A stretch of 33,693 bases of DNA from Bacteroidales bacterium UBA1208 (GTDB taxonomy: Bacteria > Bacteroidota > Bacteroidia > Bacteroidales > P3): NCBI GenBank assembly GCA_002309955.1, contig DBXQ01000042.1, positions 13,119 through 46,811 on the forward strand, in the 5' to 3' direction. The translations under genes were made by a program, and so were the position numbers. Under the pieces are notes generated by a model. It had not been told where the DNA came from, did no database searches, and worked only from the letters and a program-made list of their open reading frames with translations. Positions 1 through 9,436 of the stretch are shown here, one piece after another; the stretch's first letter is position 1, and the number at the start of each line of letters is the position of its first letter.

Positions 1-128
1 TTTCAGAAGGAGAACTGAGGTAGAACGGAGGTCGAAGGGTGGAAGAAAAAGCAAACCTTTGTAAGGGTAAAAGCAAAAATCGTATTGCTTATATCGTTGT
101 TAGAGAGAGGAATGGCTTAATCGGTGTG

Positions 129-929
129 CTACCGGAAAATAAGGTATAGGATGAAAAGGTGGAGCGGGTAGTAGAGGTAGAAGAAGTATTTGGCGAAAGC
201 GCCCTTGATGAATCCCCGTTTGCCATTGTACATGCTGAGGGGGATGAAGGCGAGTCCTGCCTGCCACCGGCTGGGCAGGATGCAGCTGCCTACAATGGCT
301 TGGGGGATTCGGTTGTTGCGGAGCATGTAGAGGATTAATATGAAGGCGAAACCGGAGCATCCATAGTCGGCTCTAAGCACAAAGGATAGGGCAAGGAGCA
401 GTGTGAGGGCAATGATTTGCCGGAGGCGGCTGTGCTTTAAATATTCGATGGCGCAGATGCCCAAATAGCCTAAAAACAGGGTGAAGAATACATTCTGTTT
501 GGGATAGAGCAGGGCTCCGTTATGGATTAGGTTCCATGGGATTTCGGAGATGAGGGCAAAGAGGAAGAGGTTCAGTCCGTAGCGTTTGCGGCTGTGGGTG
601 TGGAGAAAGCCTTCTACCAGAAGGAATGAGAAGATGGGGAAAGCCAGCCGTCCTATCATGCGCATGAGGGTGTAGATTTTGACGGGGTGGCTGCCGATGA
701 AAAAGAGTGGCGTGATGCCGATGGGCATGCGCCAAATGGCGATGGCGGCGACATGGTCGATGGTCATACTGACGATTGCAAGAATCTTGAGCCAACTGCC
801 GTCGAGAATAAGCCAGTGGCGTGTGAGCCAGTTTTTTTGCGAGGGGTTGAGGTGTGTTTCGCAAAGGAGTGTTCGGATTCTTCCTTTCGCTTTGAGGAAG
901 AGGCTGTTGTTTGCAGGGGTGTTGTTCAT
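129..929 (-). CDS. TraX family integral membrane protein
   Basis: This 266-residue protein is very hydrophobic, with about eight predicted membrane segments after a polar N-terminus of roughly 45 residues. It carries the signatures I associate with the TraX family: an early IDH motif in 'MTIDHVAAIAIW', then 'IGRLAFPIFSFLLVEGF', then 'ALISEIPWNL', then 'QNVFFTLFLG'. E. coli F-plasmid TraX acetylates the pilin N-terminus, but chromosomal homologues in other phyla have no established substrate. No conjugation genes lie nearby, so a role in acylating a surface component is only an inference. It is the last gene of the minus-strand run, 48 nt after the stress-like protein gene. The ATG is the first in frame and fits the family length. 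Family assignment is strong; function is uncertain. Confidence 0.9.
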   Translation of the reverse strand: MNNTPANNSLFLKAKGRIRTLLCETHLNPSQKNWLTRHWLILDGSWLKILAIVSMTIDHVAAIAIWRMPIGITPLFFIGSHPVKIYTLMRMIGRLAFPIFSFLLVEGFLHTHSRKRYGLNLFLFALISEIPWNLIHNGALLYPKQNVFFTLFLGYLGICAIEYLKHSRLRQIIALTLLLALSFVLRADYGCSGFAFILILYMLRNNRIPQAIVGSCILPSRWQAGLAFIPLSMYNGKRGFIKGAFAKYFFYLYYPLHLFILYLIFR

Positions 930-977
930 GGGAATGTCGAAGGGGTGTTGTTGGATAGGTGGACTTATAATGGCCGT

Positions 978-1808
978 TTAGTCGCAGAGCACGTAAATAT
1001 CGTTGCGGGGGTTGATGAAGAGGATGGGTAGTTGACGGGGGTTGCGGACAATGCGGTCTTCCTGTGCACCGACGAACCATTCGATTACATCGCGGTTGCG
1101 GGTGTCGGTGGTGACGGAGACGAGCAGGGAACAGCCTGCATCGGCAGCGGTGCGGCAGACAATGGTTTCGGGGAAGAGTGCACGACCTTCGACGGTGAGG
1201 GTGTCGTAGGTGACTTTGAGTCCGGAGAAGAATTTGTCCATGAATAGGACGTTGTTATGCCATTTGTTGTGCAGTCCGGGGTCGTTGTATTGGAAATGGA
1301 GCATACGCAGGCGGCTGTGGTTGAAACGTGCAAAGTAGGAGGCCCAGATGAGTTTTTCTTTGCTTTCTTTGTGGAAGTCGATGCTGAAAGCCACGTTGGA
1401 GTAGGGGGTGGGGTCGGCAAGGGGTTGCTGCACGGTCAGGTAGGCTATTTTGCATTGGGCAAAGTTGTGCAGCACGCGCTTGGGGTTGCACAGGCTGCCG
1501 ATGCGTGCGTGGGTGTCGATACCTGCCACGGCCACCACACCGTTGAGTAGGGTGGGGAGGGCGTTGATAATTTCGCGTGTGTTGCCTTTGAGAGCCACAT
1601 GGGCGGGATTGACATCGGGATGCTCTTTTTCGAGCCTCAGAAGGGTCTTTTCGGCTTCGTCGACGGAGGGTAAATGGTATCGGCTGTCTTCTATGTAGAG
1701 CAGGATAAGCCCTTTGTTGAGCATACGCGCCATGTGGCATGCATGGGAGACGACTTCTTGGGTCATGCTGAAGTCGGCAAGGTAGGCTATGACAAATTGG
1801 TCTTTCAT
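978..1808 (-). CDS. Degenerate universal stress protein (UspA-like)
   Basis: The gene encodes 276 residues. The start is the ATG at 1808-1806, which overlaps the TGA of the upstream surface-protein gene (ATGA), so translation is probably coupled. Further in-frame sequence upstream lies inside the neighbour and is not coding. Two Usp-like alpha/beta domains are visible, about residues 1-125 and 130-276, with the beginning 'KDQFVIAYLADFS' typical of a Usp first strand and helix. The nucleotide-binding pattern G-x2-G-x9-G-(S/T) is not recognisable in either half, so ATP binding is doubtful. It is a cytoplasmic protein in an operon of exported proteins, which is unusual. A second, more canonical Usp gene lies at 14638. 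Confidence 0.75.
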   Translation of the reverse strand: MKDQFVIAYLADFSMTQEVVSHACHMARMLNKGLILLYIEDSRYHLPSVDEAEKTLLRLEKEHPDVNPAHVALKGNTREIINALPTLLNGVVAVAGIDTHARIGSLCNPKRVLHNFAQCKIAYLTVQQPLADPTPYSNVAFSIDFHKESKEKLIWASYFARFNHSRLRMLHFQYNDPGLHNKWHNNVLFMDKFFSGLKVTYDTLTVEGRALFPETIVCRTAADAGCSLLVSVTTDTRNRDVIEWFVGAQEDRIVRNPRQLPILFINPRNDIYVLCD

Positions 1809-4800
1809 CGTATCAGGGTGATGTCGCCTTTCAAATAGTTCTGCTGCCCTGCCTCGCAGCGGATTTGGCAGGTGTAGGTATAAACTCCCGGCATGCACCA
1901 GTTGTCGTTGTAGCGACCGTCCCAGCAGTCGTGGATGTCGTGTGTTTCGAACACTTTTTCGCCCCAACGGGTGTAGATGGCTATGTAGAAGTAGGTGATA
2001 AAATCGCCTTTGAAACAAAGCCGGTCGTTGGTTCCATCGCCATTGGGTGAGAAGGCGTTGGGGATAAAGACGTTTGGACGGCCACAGATGACATCGGTAC
2101 AGTGGATGGGGATTTCGCCATACCATGAGCAGCCTAAACTATCGACAACGGTGACGCCATAGATGGTGAGGGTGTCGGTAGGTGTGGCGACGGGATCGGT
2201 TGAGGTGGGTCGGTCGAGGGTGTTGGCGTGGTTCCAGGAGTAGCGTGCTCCGGGGACTGGGGTGACATGGAGTTGGGTGCTTTCGGTAAGGAAGAGCAGA
2301 CTGTCGTCGGACCAGACATGGAGATGGAGGAGTGATGTGTCGCGAGTAATGACGGTGGTGTCGTAATAGGGGCATCCGGCAGTGTCGTGCAGCAGGATGA
2401 TGTAGGTGCCTTCGCACAGGCTGTCAATCAGAGTGTCGCCAATAAAATAGTTGGGAAGGGAGTATGCGATGTCGATATAGCCGTTGCACGCGGTTCCACA
2501 AAGCAGGTCTAAACACTTCTTCTGTTTGGTAAGGGAGGGAGGGTCTTGGACGGTGAAGGTGTGCTCGGTGCGGCAGCCACGGCTTTCGATAACGAGGGTA
2601 TGGGTGCGTCCGTCGGCACTGAGACCGGTAAGGATGGTGTCGCCTTCAACGCCGTCCCAATAGTAATGGGCAGAGTCGGACATCTGGGGTGAGACAGAGA
2701 CGATGGCCATGCCGTCGTTGCCACCGGGACAGGTGGGCGGTAAGATGATGAGGGAGTCTTGAAAATTGTAAAATTCTACGAAGAAGGTGTCGGTTTCGGA
2801 GCAACCGCTGAGGGCATTGATGAGGAGAACATAGGTGCCGGGATGGGAGATGAAGGGGTTGGCAATGGTGCTGTCGGACACTTCCCCCTGAATCCAGTGG
2901 TAGGTGCAGCCCAGCATGGGTTGGACTCCTATCTGTACTTGGGTGTTGTCGCAGAAGTTGAATGTGGTGTTGTGGGTGATTTCTTCGTCAAGGACGTGGA
3001 CGGTATGTTCGATGGTGTCGCTCATTTTGCAGCCGTTGTCAAGGGTGGCGATGAGTCGCACATTATATAGTCCGGGAGCGTTGAAAGTGTGGCTGGGGGC
3101 ACGGAGGGTGGAGGTGGTGCCATCGTCAAAGTCCCAAAGGAACGAGGTGCCACGGCCGGTGTTGGTGAATTCGACGGTGTAGGGAGCACAGCCTGCGGGA
3201 GGTGCCACGAAGTCGGCTACGGCAAAGTCATTGTGGATATTGATACGGAAAAGGGCGTTGTTGCAATTGTGGCTGTTGTTGTGGTTGGACCACGCACCGG
3301 ATGTGGTGGGGAATTCGTCATTGCCGTAACAGCTGGCGCAGACACTTTGGTAGAGTGTGGCCATTTTGTCGAAGCGGCTGGTGCCACCGTCCACATGGTC
3401 GTAGCCTCCGCTGGAGCCGTTGCCGTGCAGTTCGCCAAAGAATGTGGCATAGTCGAGGGATGAGGCGTCGGCGGACATGCTCATGATGTAGAAGTCTTGT
3501 CCATCGGTGGTGCTTTGGATGGCGTCGGCGGTAATCTCCATGTCATGGGTGCCGGCCTGGTTCCAGGTAATGCTGCCTACACCTACGAAATCACGACCCC
3601 ACCCGGCGGCATATACTCGATTGCAGATGTCGGCAGCAAAGGCCGTGGGTGAGAGGTTGGGTCGCCCTAAGGGGGTGCCGAAAACGGTAGACCATTCCAT
3701 GGTGTCCATGGTTGGATTGAATCGGGCAAGGAGCATGCCGCTGCCTGGAACATTGTAGGATGCGTTGTGTATCATGGTGCTGCCCGAGGCTTTGGTTTGA
3801 CCGAAAATAAAGACTTCGTCGTGCTTGCCTGTCCGGACGAAATATATTTGGTCGTAGGCCGGAGAACCGTAGAAGGTGCTTGCCATGAGAACGTCACCGT
3901 TGTAGGATAGTTTGGCGATAAAGCCGTCGGCAGAACCGCCACCGTAGCCAGGTTGAACGACACCGGAGGTGGTGGGGAAATCGGGCGAATTGGTTCCACC
4001 GCATACGAGTAGATTGTATTTGCTGTCCACGTCGATGGAGTAGACAGCGTCGTCACGACTGCTGCCTAAATAGGTGCTCCATATCATGTTCCGCAGGTTG
4101 TAGTCAATCTTGAACACGATGCCGTTTTGTTTGGCTGCGGGGTGAGGGCAGTAGCTGTTGGGTGTGGTGGGGAAATCGTTGGAGAATGTGGTGCTGCCGA
4201 TGTAGATATTGTTGAGGTCGTCGGTGATAAGTTCTCCGCGAGCTCCGTCGCCATAGTTGAAGTAGAGCGAGTCGTTGCCAAGCATCAGGATACGGTTGTT
4301 GTTGTAGTGGGGTCGGTAGTTGAGGCCGTCGTTGGCCGAACCGCCTACAAAGGTGGAGGCTTGTAGCTGGGCACCGTCGCTGCTGAAACGGCTGATGAAG
4401 ATGTCGCTGCCGTTGGGGAAAAGGATATCGGCAGCGCCTTCGAAGGCGAGGCTGTCTCCACCGTTGAAAGTTGCATCATAGGCTCCGGGAGTGGTGGGGA
4501 AGTTGTTGGAGCCGGTGGTGCCGAAGATGACTAATTCATCGAAGGTGTTTACGAACATGCTGTGGGGCATGTCGGCTTTAGAACCGCCCAGATAAGTGGC
4601 AAACAGGCGTTGTGTTCCTGTGGAGTCGAATTTGAATATGCCTATATCGGCATTGTTGTTGTAGGATCCGTCGTAGGCTCCAGTGGAGACTGGGTATCCG
4701 ATGCCGAAGACAAGTCCGGCGGTGTAGGTGTTTTTATAAGCGTCGTAAGTAGCAGTGGTTCCCCAGTTGTCGGCAGTGGAACCTGTGTAGGTTGAGAAGA

Positions 4801-5593
4801 TGAGCACGGGGTCGATGACCAAAGGCAGGGTGGGGTCATATTTGTCAAGGTCGAAACGGACAAGATTGTCCCGTATGCGGTATCGGGCAGGGATTTCGTG
4901 ACGGCCGGTATCGGTTTCTTGATAGGCGTAAGGAGTTATTTCCACTATTTCGCCTACCGAGGTACGGATAATCAGGTTTCCGTTGCTCAGATAGAGTTTT
5001 TCAACCCCTTCATATTGCATGGCTATGTTGTCGGCATTGGCTCCAGGAGATACGTAAAAGTTGGTTTTGAGAGCGAGTTGTGCCACTTTAATGTCCATGT
5101 CGATGCCGGGGTAAAGGTTATTGTAGTAGACCGTTTTGTAGTGCATCAATTTGGTTGCCCAACGGTTGGGGTCGTTGCCATAGTAGTAGTTGTCATACCC
5201 TCCGTATGGGTCGATGTCCATTCCTGTTACCGTAGGCGAGGGATTGCATCCGACAAAATGTACTTTGTACGAATGCATCTGCTGGCTCATGGCATGGTGG
5301 AAGTGCTCTGTTTTTTCATGGTCGTGGTGGGATGATTGGCGCAACGCAATGGTGAGACAGCTGTTCTCAACAAAGAGTGCTGCATTGTGCATCTGAGCCT
5401 GAAACAGGAACGGGTGGTTCCATTGGCCTGTGTTGGCAATGAAATGTGTGGGACTTCCGGTTCCGAGGGTGTCGCGTTGACGAGCTGCGGCGTTTTGCGG
5501 AATAAGGGTTAAGAAAAGCACTAAAAGGGTGCCCGAAAGGACACCCCTGTAGTAATGTTTTAATGCCGTATTATTTGACCACTTCGATAACAC
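1805..5593 (-). CDS. T9SS type B surface protein with SBBP and PKD domains
   Basis: This is a 1262-residue secreted protein. An N-terminal hydrophobic stretch (about residues 18-38, ending NAAA) acts as signal peptide. Next comes a region starting 'FIANTGQW' that matches the N-terminal module common to Bacteroidota SBBP proteins. From about residue 270 to 760 there are repeated 'TYLGG..D'-type units of an SBBP-like beta propeller. A PKD domain at about 790-870 has the hallmark 'FLWDFDDGTTS'. The final 90 residues begin 'NAFSPNGDGTND' and contain 'RWGEKVFE' and 'CWDG', the type B (gliding-motility CHU_C) C-terminal signal for type IX secretion. The start overlaps the upstream gene by 23 nt, so the two are probably co-translated. 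It is likely a large cell-surface or released adhesin; the ligand is unknown. Confidence 0.88.
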   Translation of the reverse strand: MLSKWSNNTALKHYYRGVLSGTLLVLFLTLIPQNAAARQRDTLGTGSPTHFIANTGQWNHPFLFQAQMHNAALFVENSCLTIALRQSSHHDHEKTEHFHHAMSQQMHSYKVHFVGCNPSPTVTGMDIDPYGGYDNYYYGNDPNRWATKLMHYKTVYYNNLYPGIDMDIKVAQLALKTNFYVSPGANADNIAMQYEGVEKLYLSNGNLIIRTSVGEIVEITPYAYQETDTGRHEIPARYRIRDNLVRFDLDKYDPTLPLVIDPVLIFSTYTGSTADNWGTTATYDAYKNTYTAGLVFGIGYPVSTGAYDGSYNNNADIGIFKFDSTGTQRLFATYLGGSKADMPHSMFVNTFDELVIFGTTGSNNFPTTPGAYDATFNGGDSLAFEGAADILFPNGSDIFISRFSSDGAQLQASTFVGGSANDGLNYRPHYNNNRILMLGNDSLYFNYGDGARGELITDDLNNIYIGSTTFSNDFPTTPNSYCPHPAAKQNGIVFKIDYNLRNMIWSTYLGSSRDDAVYSIDVDSKYNLLVCGGTNSPDFPTTSGVVQPGYGGGSADGFIAKLSYNGDVLMASTFYGSPAYDQIYFVRTGKHDEVFIFGQTKASGSTMIHNASYNVPGSGMLLARFNPTMDTMEWSTVFGTPLGRPNLSPTAFAADICNRVYAAGWGRDFVGVGSITWNQAGTHDMEITADAIQSTTDGQDFYIMSMSADASSLDYATFFGELHGNGSSGGYDHVDGGTSRFDKMATLYQSVCASCYGNDEFPTTSGAWSNHNNSHNCNNALFRINIHNDFAVADFVAPPAGCAPYTVEFTNTGRGTSFLWDFDDGTTSTLRAPSHTFNAPGLYNVRLIATLDNGCKMSDTIEHTVHVLDEEITHNTTFNFCDNTQVQIGVQPMLGCTYHWIQGEVSDSTIANPFISHPGTYVLLINALSGCSETDTFFVEFYNFQDSLIILPPTCPGGNDGMAIVSVSPQMSDSAHYYWDGVEGDTILTGLSADGRTHTLVIESRGCRTEHTFTVQDPPSLTKQKKCLDLLCGTACNGYIDIAYSLPNYFIGDTLIDSLCEGTYIILLHDTAGCPYYDTTVITRDTSLLHLHVWSDDSLLFLTESTQLHVTPVPGARYSWNHANTLDRPTSTDPVATPTDTLTIYGVTVVDSLGCSWYGEIPIHCTDVICGRPNVFIPNAFSPNGDGTNDRLCFKGDFITYFYIAIYTRWGEKVFETHDIHDCWDGRYNDNWCMPGVYTYTCQIRCEAGQQNYLKGDITLIR

Positions 5594-8500
5594 CGTTATG
5601 CTCTATGTTACCTTTGTATCCTTTTCCGCTGAAGCGGTAGAAATATGATCCGGCAGGAGTATTGTTTTTTGCGGGATCCCAGAATTGGTCTTTCTGGCTG
5701 ATATTAGTGGCATGGAAGACGCGAGATCCCCATTTGTCATATATGTCGAGGCTATTGATGGGATAGGCCAAACCTTCAACAAGATTCTCGATGACAAAGA
5801 TGTCGTTTACACCATCACCGTTGGGTGTTACCACCGAGGGGAATTTCAGCATATCGTTGATGATGATGATGTTATTCTCAACGGTGTCGGCGCACTGGAT
5901 GAGACGACCACTGGGACCCCGGTTATCAGTGCGGGCAATGAGACGGACGGCATAAGAACCGGAGATGTCTTGGTCAGCACTGCTGGCAGTCCATTCGAAT
6001 GTGGGACTGGCTTCGGTGACAGTATGGAAGGAGTAAGGCATATCCTTGTCGTACTGAATCTCCCAGAAGTATTTGTTGTTTCCGAAGTCGGGGGTAGTTG
6101 TGTTAATCAGGTTGACAGTGGGGTGTTCGGTGTTCGGATATACGGGATCCCAAATGAACGAAGCAACAGGACTTGGATGGACGGTAATGAGGTCTATAAA
6201 GATAAGAGAGTCTTTACATCCTTTATCACTTTCCACATAGTATTTGAGGTCATAGGTGCCGGCGGCATATGAGTGGCTGGGACTTCTGAGCGTGGAGTAG
6301 GAACCATCGCCAAATACCCATCTGTATTTGTCACCATATTTAGTGGTGTTGTCAATATTGATGGTGAAGGGTTCGCAGCCTTCAAGAGGATAGATACCAG
6401 GGTCGAAACTGGGCACAGGCTGTTCGTTGACATGTACAACGATTGTGTCGCGTGCGGGGCACGATGTCCCTTTATCTGTATTGATGGCTTGCACCACATA
6501 GGTCGTTGTCTTGTAAACGCCACCGATGGTCTTGATAGAACTGGTGGTGTCGCCCGTGGGTTCCCACTGGAAGGTGGATATGCCGGGAGTAGTGTGGATG
6601 TCAGCAGCATTGAGGGTAATGGTGTTAACACCGCAAAGAGTGGTATCGTTGCCCAATTTTGGAGTAGGAGTGTGGACGGTAGAGATATGGGTAACGGTAT
6701 CCCAACGACATCCAAATTCGTCGTAAATATGCAGCAGGATTCGGAAATCACCGCTGGTGTCGGGCGAAGAGATGTAGGCTATTGAGGGGTCGTTGATTTT
6801 TTTGTTGATACGAAGACCGCGGTACAGACCGTCGCGATAATCGGTTTCCCGGTTGGTGTCAGGAGCCCAGACAACGGAATCAATGCCTACCTGATATTGG
6901 CAACCGCCACCTGCACTTACGCCACATACATCAAGAGTCCAACTGAATACCCAGCCATTGTCGATTTTCCATTTGTCACAAATCTGAATCTGCCATGTAC
7001 CGTTAAGCGGGCAATTGGAGAGTTGCGAAAAATCGTCGGCAGGAGTGTAGTAGTTCATCATATTCTCGTGGTCGCTCGAGTCTTTTGTGGTAACTGTTAC
7101 AGGTCCACCACTCTGACCGGCGTGATAATATCCAGCAGGGATTGGGGGTTGATTGTAGGTGAAGGATGACCTGTACTGGGTGCTTGCAAGACCGGATTCT
7201 TGAGGCAGAGGCGATACTCCGCAGCGGTCACCGGTGACGAGAAGATAGTCAGAATTACGGGAGAAACAATAGCTGAAACCTAAACCGTAAGGGTTCTGGG
7301 TAGTGTCGCATTCGTCACCTTGCATATGGTCAGCAGAACCGTCCTGTCCGTTAACCAGATATGGAACGCCAGTGAAACAACCGCCACCACCGGCAACACT
7401 GGGCGGTACAGCCGTTGCTGACGGGTCTTTGAGTTTTAAAACGGCTTTACCTCCACCAGTGGGATTCATCGGGTCGTATGTGGGACAAAGAATGTTGAGT
7501 TCATAGTCTTGCATATACGAGTGCTCGTAGTTTACACAGATGGAGCAGATGTCGGATGCAGAATGAACTACTTTGGAGCCGAATTCATTGAAGGTTACAG
7601 GGGCTTCATAGCAGGCTGAACCGCAAGCATCGCCATCGGGAATAAATGTACGCACCTGATATGTCTTACTCTTTCTTGTCTGCTGCTCAATCTTTCTCAA
7701 GGTCAGAGTACCGTTATCGCCGTCGTAGCCAACACTGACTTTGAGTGAATCGGCAGAGCAGACAGGTGTCAGGTCGTAGATTGTCTTAATCGGGTTTTGC
7801 GATATGCGTACCTGGATTTTAGGTAGGTTGTTGGATAGGCAGCCGTTCGAGTCTTCAATGGCAAGTGTGATGTCATAGCAGTCCACGTCCCTGAATTTGT
7901 TGAAGAACGCAGTCGTAGCCCCTAATTCGTATAGTGTGTCGATTGTGAAGTTCCATTTGAAGATGGATGTGCTGTCAACGGGATTATACCAGCCGGTGTT
8001 GTGAGTGTATTTGCCGTGTCCGTGGAAAAGGATACCTTGACCTTGGCACAGGAGAGCGGCGTCAACCCATGAAACGGTGTCAATCCTGATGATGCTGTCA
8101 GTTCTAAATATCGAGTCTCTCGGGACAACATGGAATACAACATGGTCCGTGTCATCCCATACGGTGTCGTACACAGTCATGGTGTCCATGACGAAAACCG
8201 TATCCCGTTGGTCGGGCACGGGACGGAGTTTATGTGTTGACAGGATATTGCCACGTTTGTCTGTCCTGCTGTAAGTGCTGTCAATAAAAGCCTCGATTTT
8301 TTCGCAGGCACGTTGGCAGTTGAATTCCATATGGAAGCCTTTGTAAGTCCGGGTGGAATCAACCTTTGTCAGGAAACGAATTGTGAGAATCTTGGCCGTA
8401 TTGTTGGGTGAGATAGTGAATGCCCTGTTCTCGCTCGAAGCGTAGCAATTGTTTATCTTCAACAGGAGGGGATCGTTGATAGTCGGGCCGTCGTATATAT

Positions 8501-8795
8501 ACAAGGTGTCACAGCATGCAATCTCGTAGTCGTTGAGAATAGCTGTCAGGTGTGCATTCGAATCCATAGCCTCACATCCTCCTGTTACATGCAGAGTAAG
8601 ATCCATTCCACCACCATAGGATCCTGTGGGACCGCCGTCATCATAAAGATAGGCGGGTGGATCAATGCCGTTTATTGTGTCCCCGCTGAGGTTGGCGTCG
8701 AGGTTATAGACCACGCCGCCACCAGGTGCCTGTGCATATAGTTTCATGCCGCAGGCAAGACACAGAATCATTAATATAAAAGCAAGTTTTTTCAT
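5571..8795 (-). CDS. T9SS type B surface protein with CUB-like, P and PKD domains
   Basis: A 1074-residue exported protein. Residues 1-22 are a clear signal peptide (MKKLAFILMILCLACG... ending YAQA). A CUB-like beta-sandwich spans about 72-160 ('DTLYIYDGP' and 'FHMEFNC'). A proprotein-convertase P-like domain lies at about 417-623, ending 'LNGTWQIQICDKW' and 'FSWTLDVCG'. PKD-like domains follow at about 790-960, with 'YRWVFGDGSYSTLRSPSHSY'. The last 90 residues, starting 'FPSVVTPNGDGVND' with 'YDKWGSRVF', form the type B sorting domain for type IX secretion. It sits between a small secreted protein and a second T9SS cargo and is probably transcribed with them. No catalytic protease domain is visible, so adhesion or matrix structure is the better guess. 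Confidence 0.88.
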   Translation of the reverse strand: MKKLAFILMILCLACGMKLYAQAPGGGVVYNLDANLSGDTINGIDPPAYLYDDGGPTGSYGGGMDLTLHVTGGCEAMDSNAHLTAILNDYEIACCDTLYIYDGPTINDPLLLKINNCYASSENRAFTISPNNTAKILTIRFLTKVDSTRTYKGFHMEFNCQRACEKIEAFIDSTYSRTDKRGNILSTHKLRPVPDQRDTVFVMDTMTVYDTVWDDTDHVVFHVVPRDSIFRTDSIIRIDTVSWVDAALLCQGQGILFHGHGKYTHNTGWYNPVDSTSIFKWNFTIDTLYELGATTAFFNKFRDVDCYDITLAIEDSNGCLSNNLPKIQVRISQNPIKTIYDLTPVCSADSLKVSVGYDGDNGTLTLRKIEQQTRKSKTYQVRTFIPDGDACGSACYEAPVTFNEFGSKVVHSASDICSICVNYEHSYMQDYELNILCPTYDPMNPTGGGKAVLKLKDPSATAVPPSVAGGGGCFTGVPYLVNGQDGSADHMQGDECDTTQNPYGLGFSYCFSRNSDYLLVTGDRCGVSPLPQESGLASTQYRSSFTYNQPPIPAGYYHAGQSGGPVTVTTKDSSDHENMMNYYTPADDFSQLSNCPLNGTWQIQICDKWKIDNGWVFSWTLDVCGVSAGGGCQYQVGIDSVVWAPDTNRETDYRDGLYRGLRINKKINDPSIAYISSPDTSGDFRILLHIYDEFGCRWDTVTHISTVHTPTPKLGNDTTLCGVNTITLNAADIHTTPGISTFQWEPTGDTTSSIKTIGGVYKTTTYVVQAINTDKGTSCPARDTIVVHVNEQPVPSFDPGIYPLEGCEPFTINIDNTTKYGDKYRWVFGDGSYSTLRSPSHSYAAGTYDLKYYVESDKGCKDSLIFIDLITVHPSPVASFIWDPVYPNTEHPTVNLINTTTPDFGNNKYFWEIQYDKDMPYSFHTVTEASPTFEWTASSADQDISGSYAVRLIARTDNRGPSGRLIQCADTVENNIIIINDMLKFPSVVTPNGDGVNDIFVIENLVEGLAYPINSLDIYDKWGSRVFHATNISQKDQFWDPAKNNTPAGSYFYRFSGKGYKGNIEHNGVIEVVK

Positions 8796-8829
8796 TTTTC
8801 TATATTATTGAGGGTTGTCAGAAATCATT

Positions 8830-9312
8830 CTATTTTTCAAGAGTTTCTTGGGCTTTTTCCTTCTGTAAAAGGATGGCCATCGTGGCTTGTTCTGCCAGAC
8901 TGCTCATCTCAATGATGCTTCGTAAAGCAAGATATTTAGTTTGTCCGGATCTCAGTCTGAAATATACAGTTTTCTTGTCGTTCTTCTGCTGAAAATCGAT
9001 GAAATTGTACCCATAGTAGCTCAAACCTTGAAGGTCGACAACAAAATTCTTGTCGAGATATTTGCCTGTAAGATAATCAAACACCTCGCTGATGTCATAT
9101 ACCGGGGCATTTTCGGGAATGTCGTTTGTCAGATAAAATGCAGATTGGGCATAAAGGCATCTCCATTCGGCCTTCCCTTCAGGGTATTCATTCGGATCGA
9201 TATTGTTCCTCAGAAAGTAGGGTCTCAGCAGTATGTCACAATTCTGAGCCTGCAACTGTCCCCATGATCCGAAAATTGCGCACATCAATGCAAAAAAAAC
9301 TATTTTTTTCAT
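8830..9312 (-). CDS. Small secreted protein of unknown function
   Basis: A 160-residue protein that I do not recognise. It starts with a standard signal peptide (MKKIVFFALMCAIFG..., predicted cut after QAQ at about residue 23), and the ATG is immediately followed by lysines as expected. The mature part has two cysteines (in 'NCDIL' and 'WRCLY'), a Tyr/Phe-rich middle, and an amphipathic helical C-terminus ('SLAEQATMAILLQKEKAQE'). There is no lipobox and no T9SS tail, so it probably stays in the periplasm. It is the first gene of the minus-strand run and ends 34 nt before the first giant surface protein, which suggests a shared transcript and perhaps a role in its biogenesis. That role is inference only. 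Confidence 0.75.
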   Translation of the reverse strand: MKKIVFFALMCAIFGSWGQLQAQNCDILLRPYFLRNNIDPNEYPEGKAEWRCLYAQSAFYLTNDIPENAPVYDISEVFDYLTGKYLDKNFVVDLQGLSYYGYNFIDFQQKNDKKTVYFRLRSGQTKYLALRSIIEMSSLAEQATMAILLQKEKAQETLEK

Positions 9313-9348
9313 GGCAATATATATTTTTTATTTTCCATTTTAGAATTC

Positions 9349-9365
9349 TTGCGGAGTCTCCGCAA
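9349..9365. repeat. Perfect 7-bp hairpin between rnfE and the surface-protein run
   Basis: The sequence ttgcgga-gtc-tccgcaa is a perfect inverted repeat with a 3-nt loop, in the 124-nt gap between rnfE and the 160-residue gene. Neither strand shows a convincing T-run directly after it, so it is not a clear intrinsic terminator. It may mark processing or partial termination at the end of the rnf transcript. Confidence 0.5.
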
Positions 9366-9436
9366 AAACTTCTTTGTATATATAGAGTCTTTGGGTGCGT
9401 TTTGGATACCCCCTCACCCTTAATTTTTAACTATAT

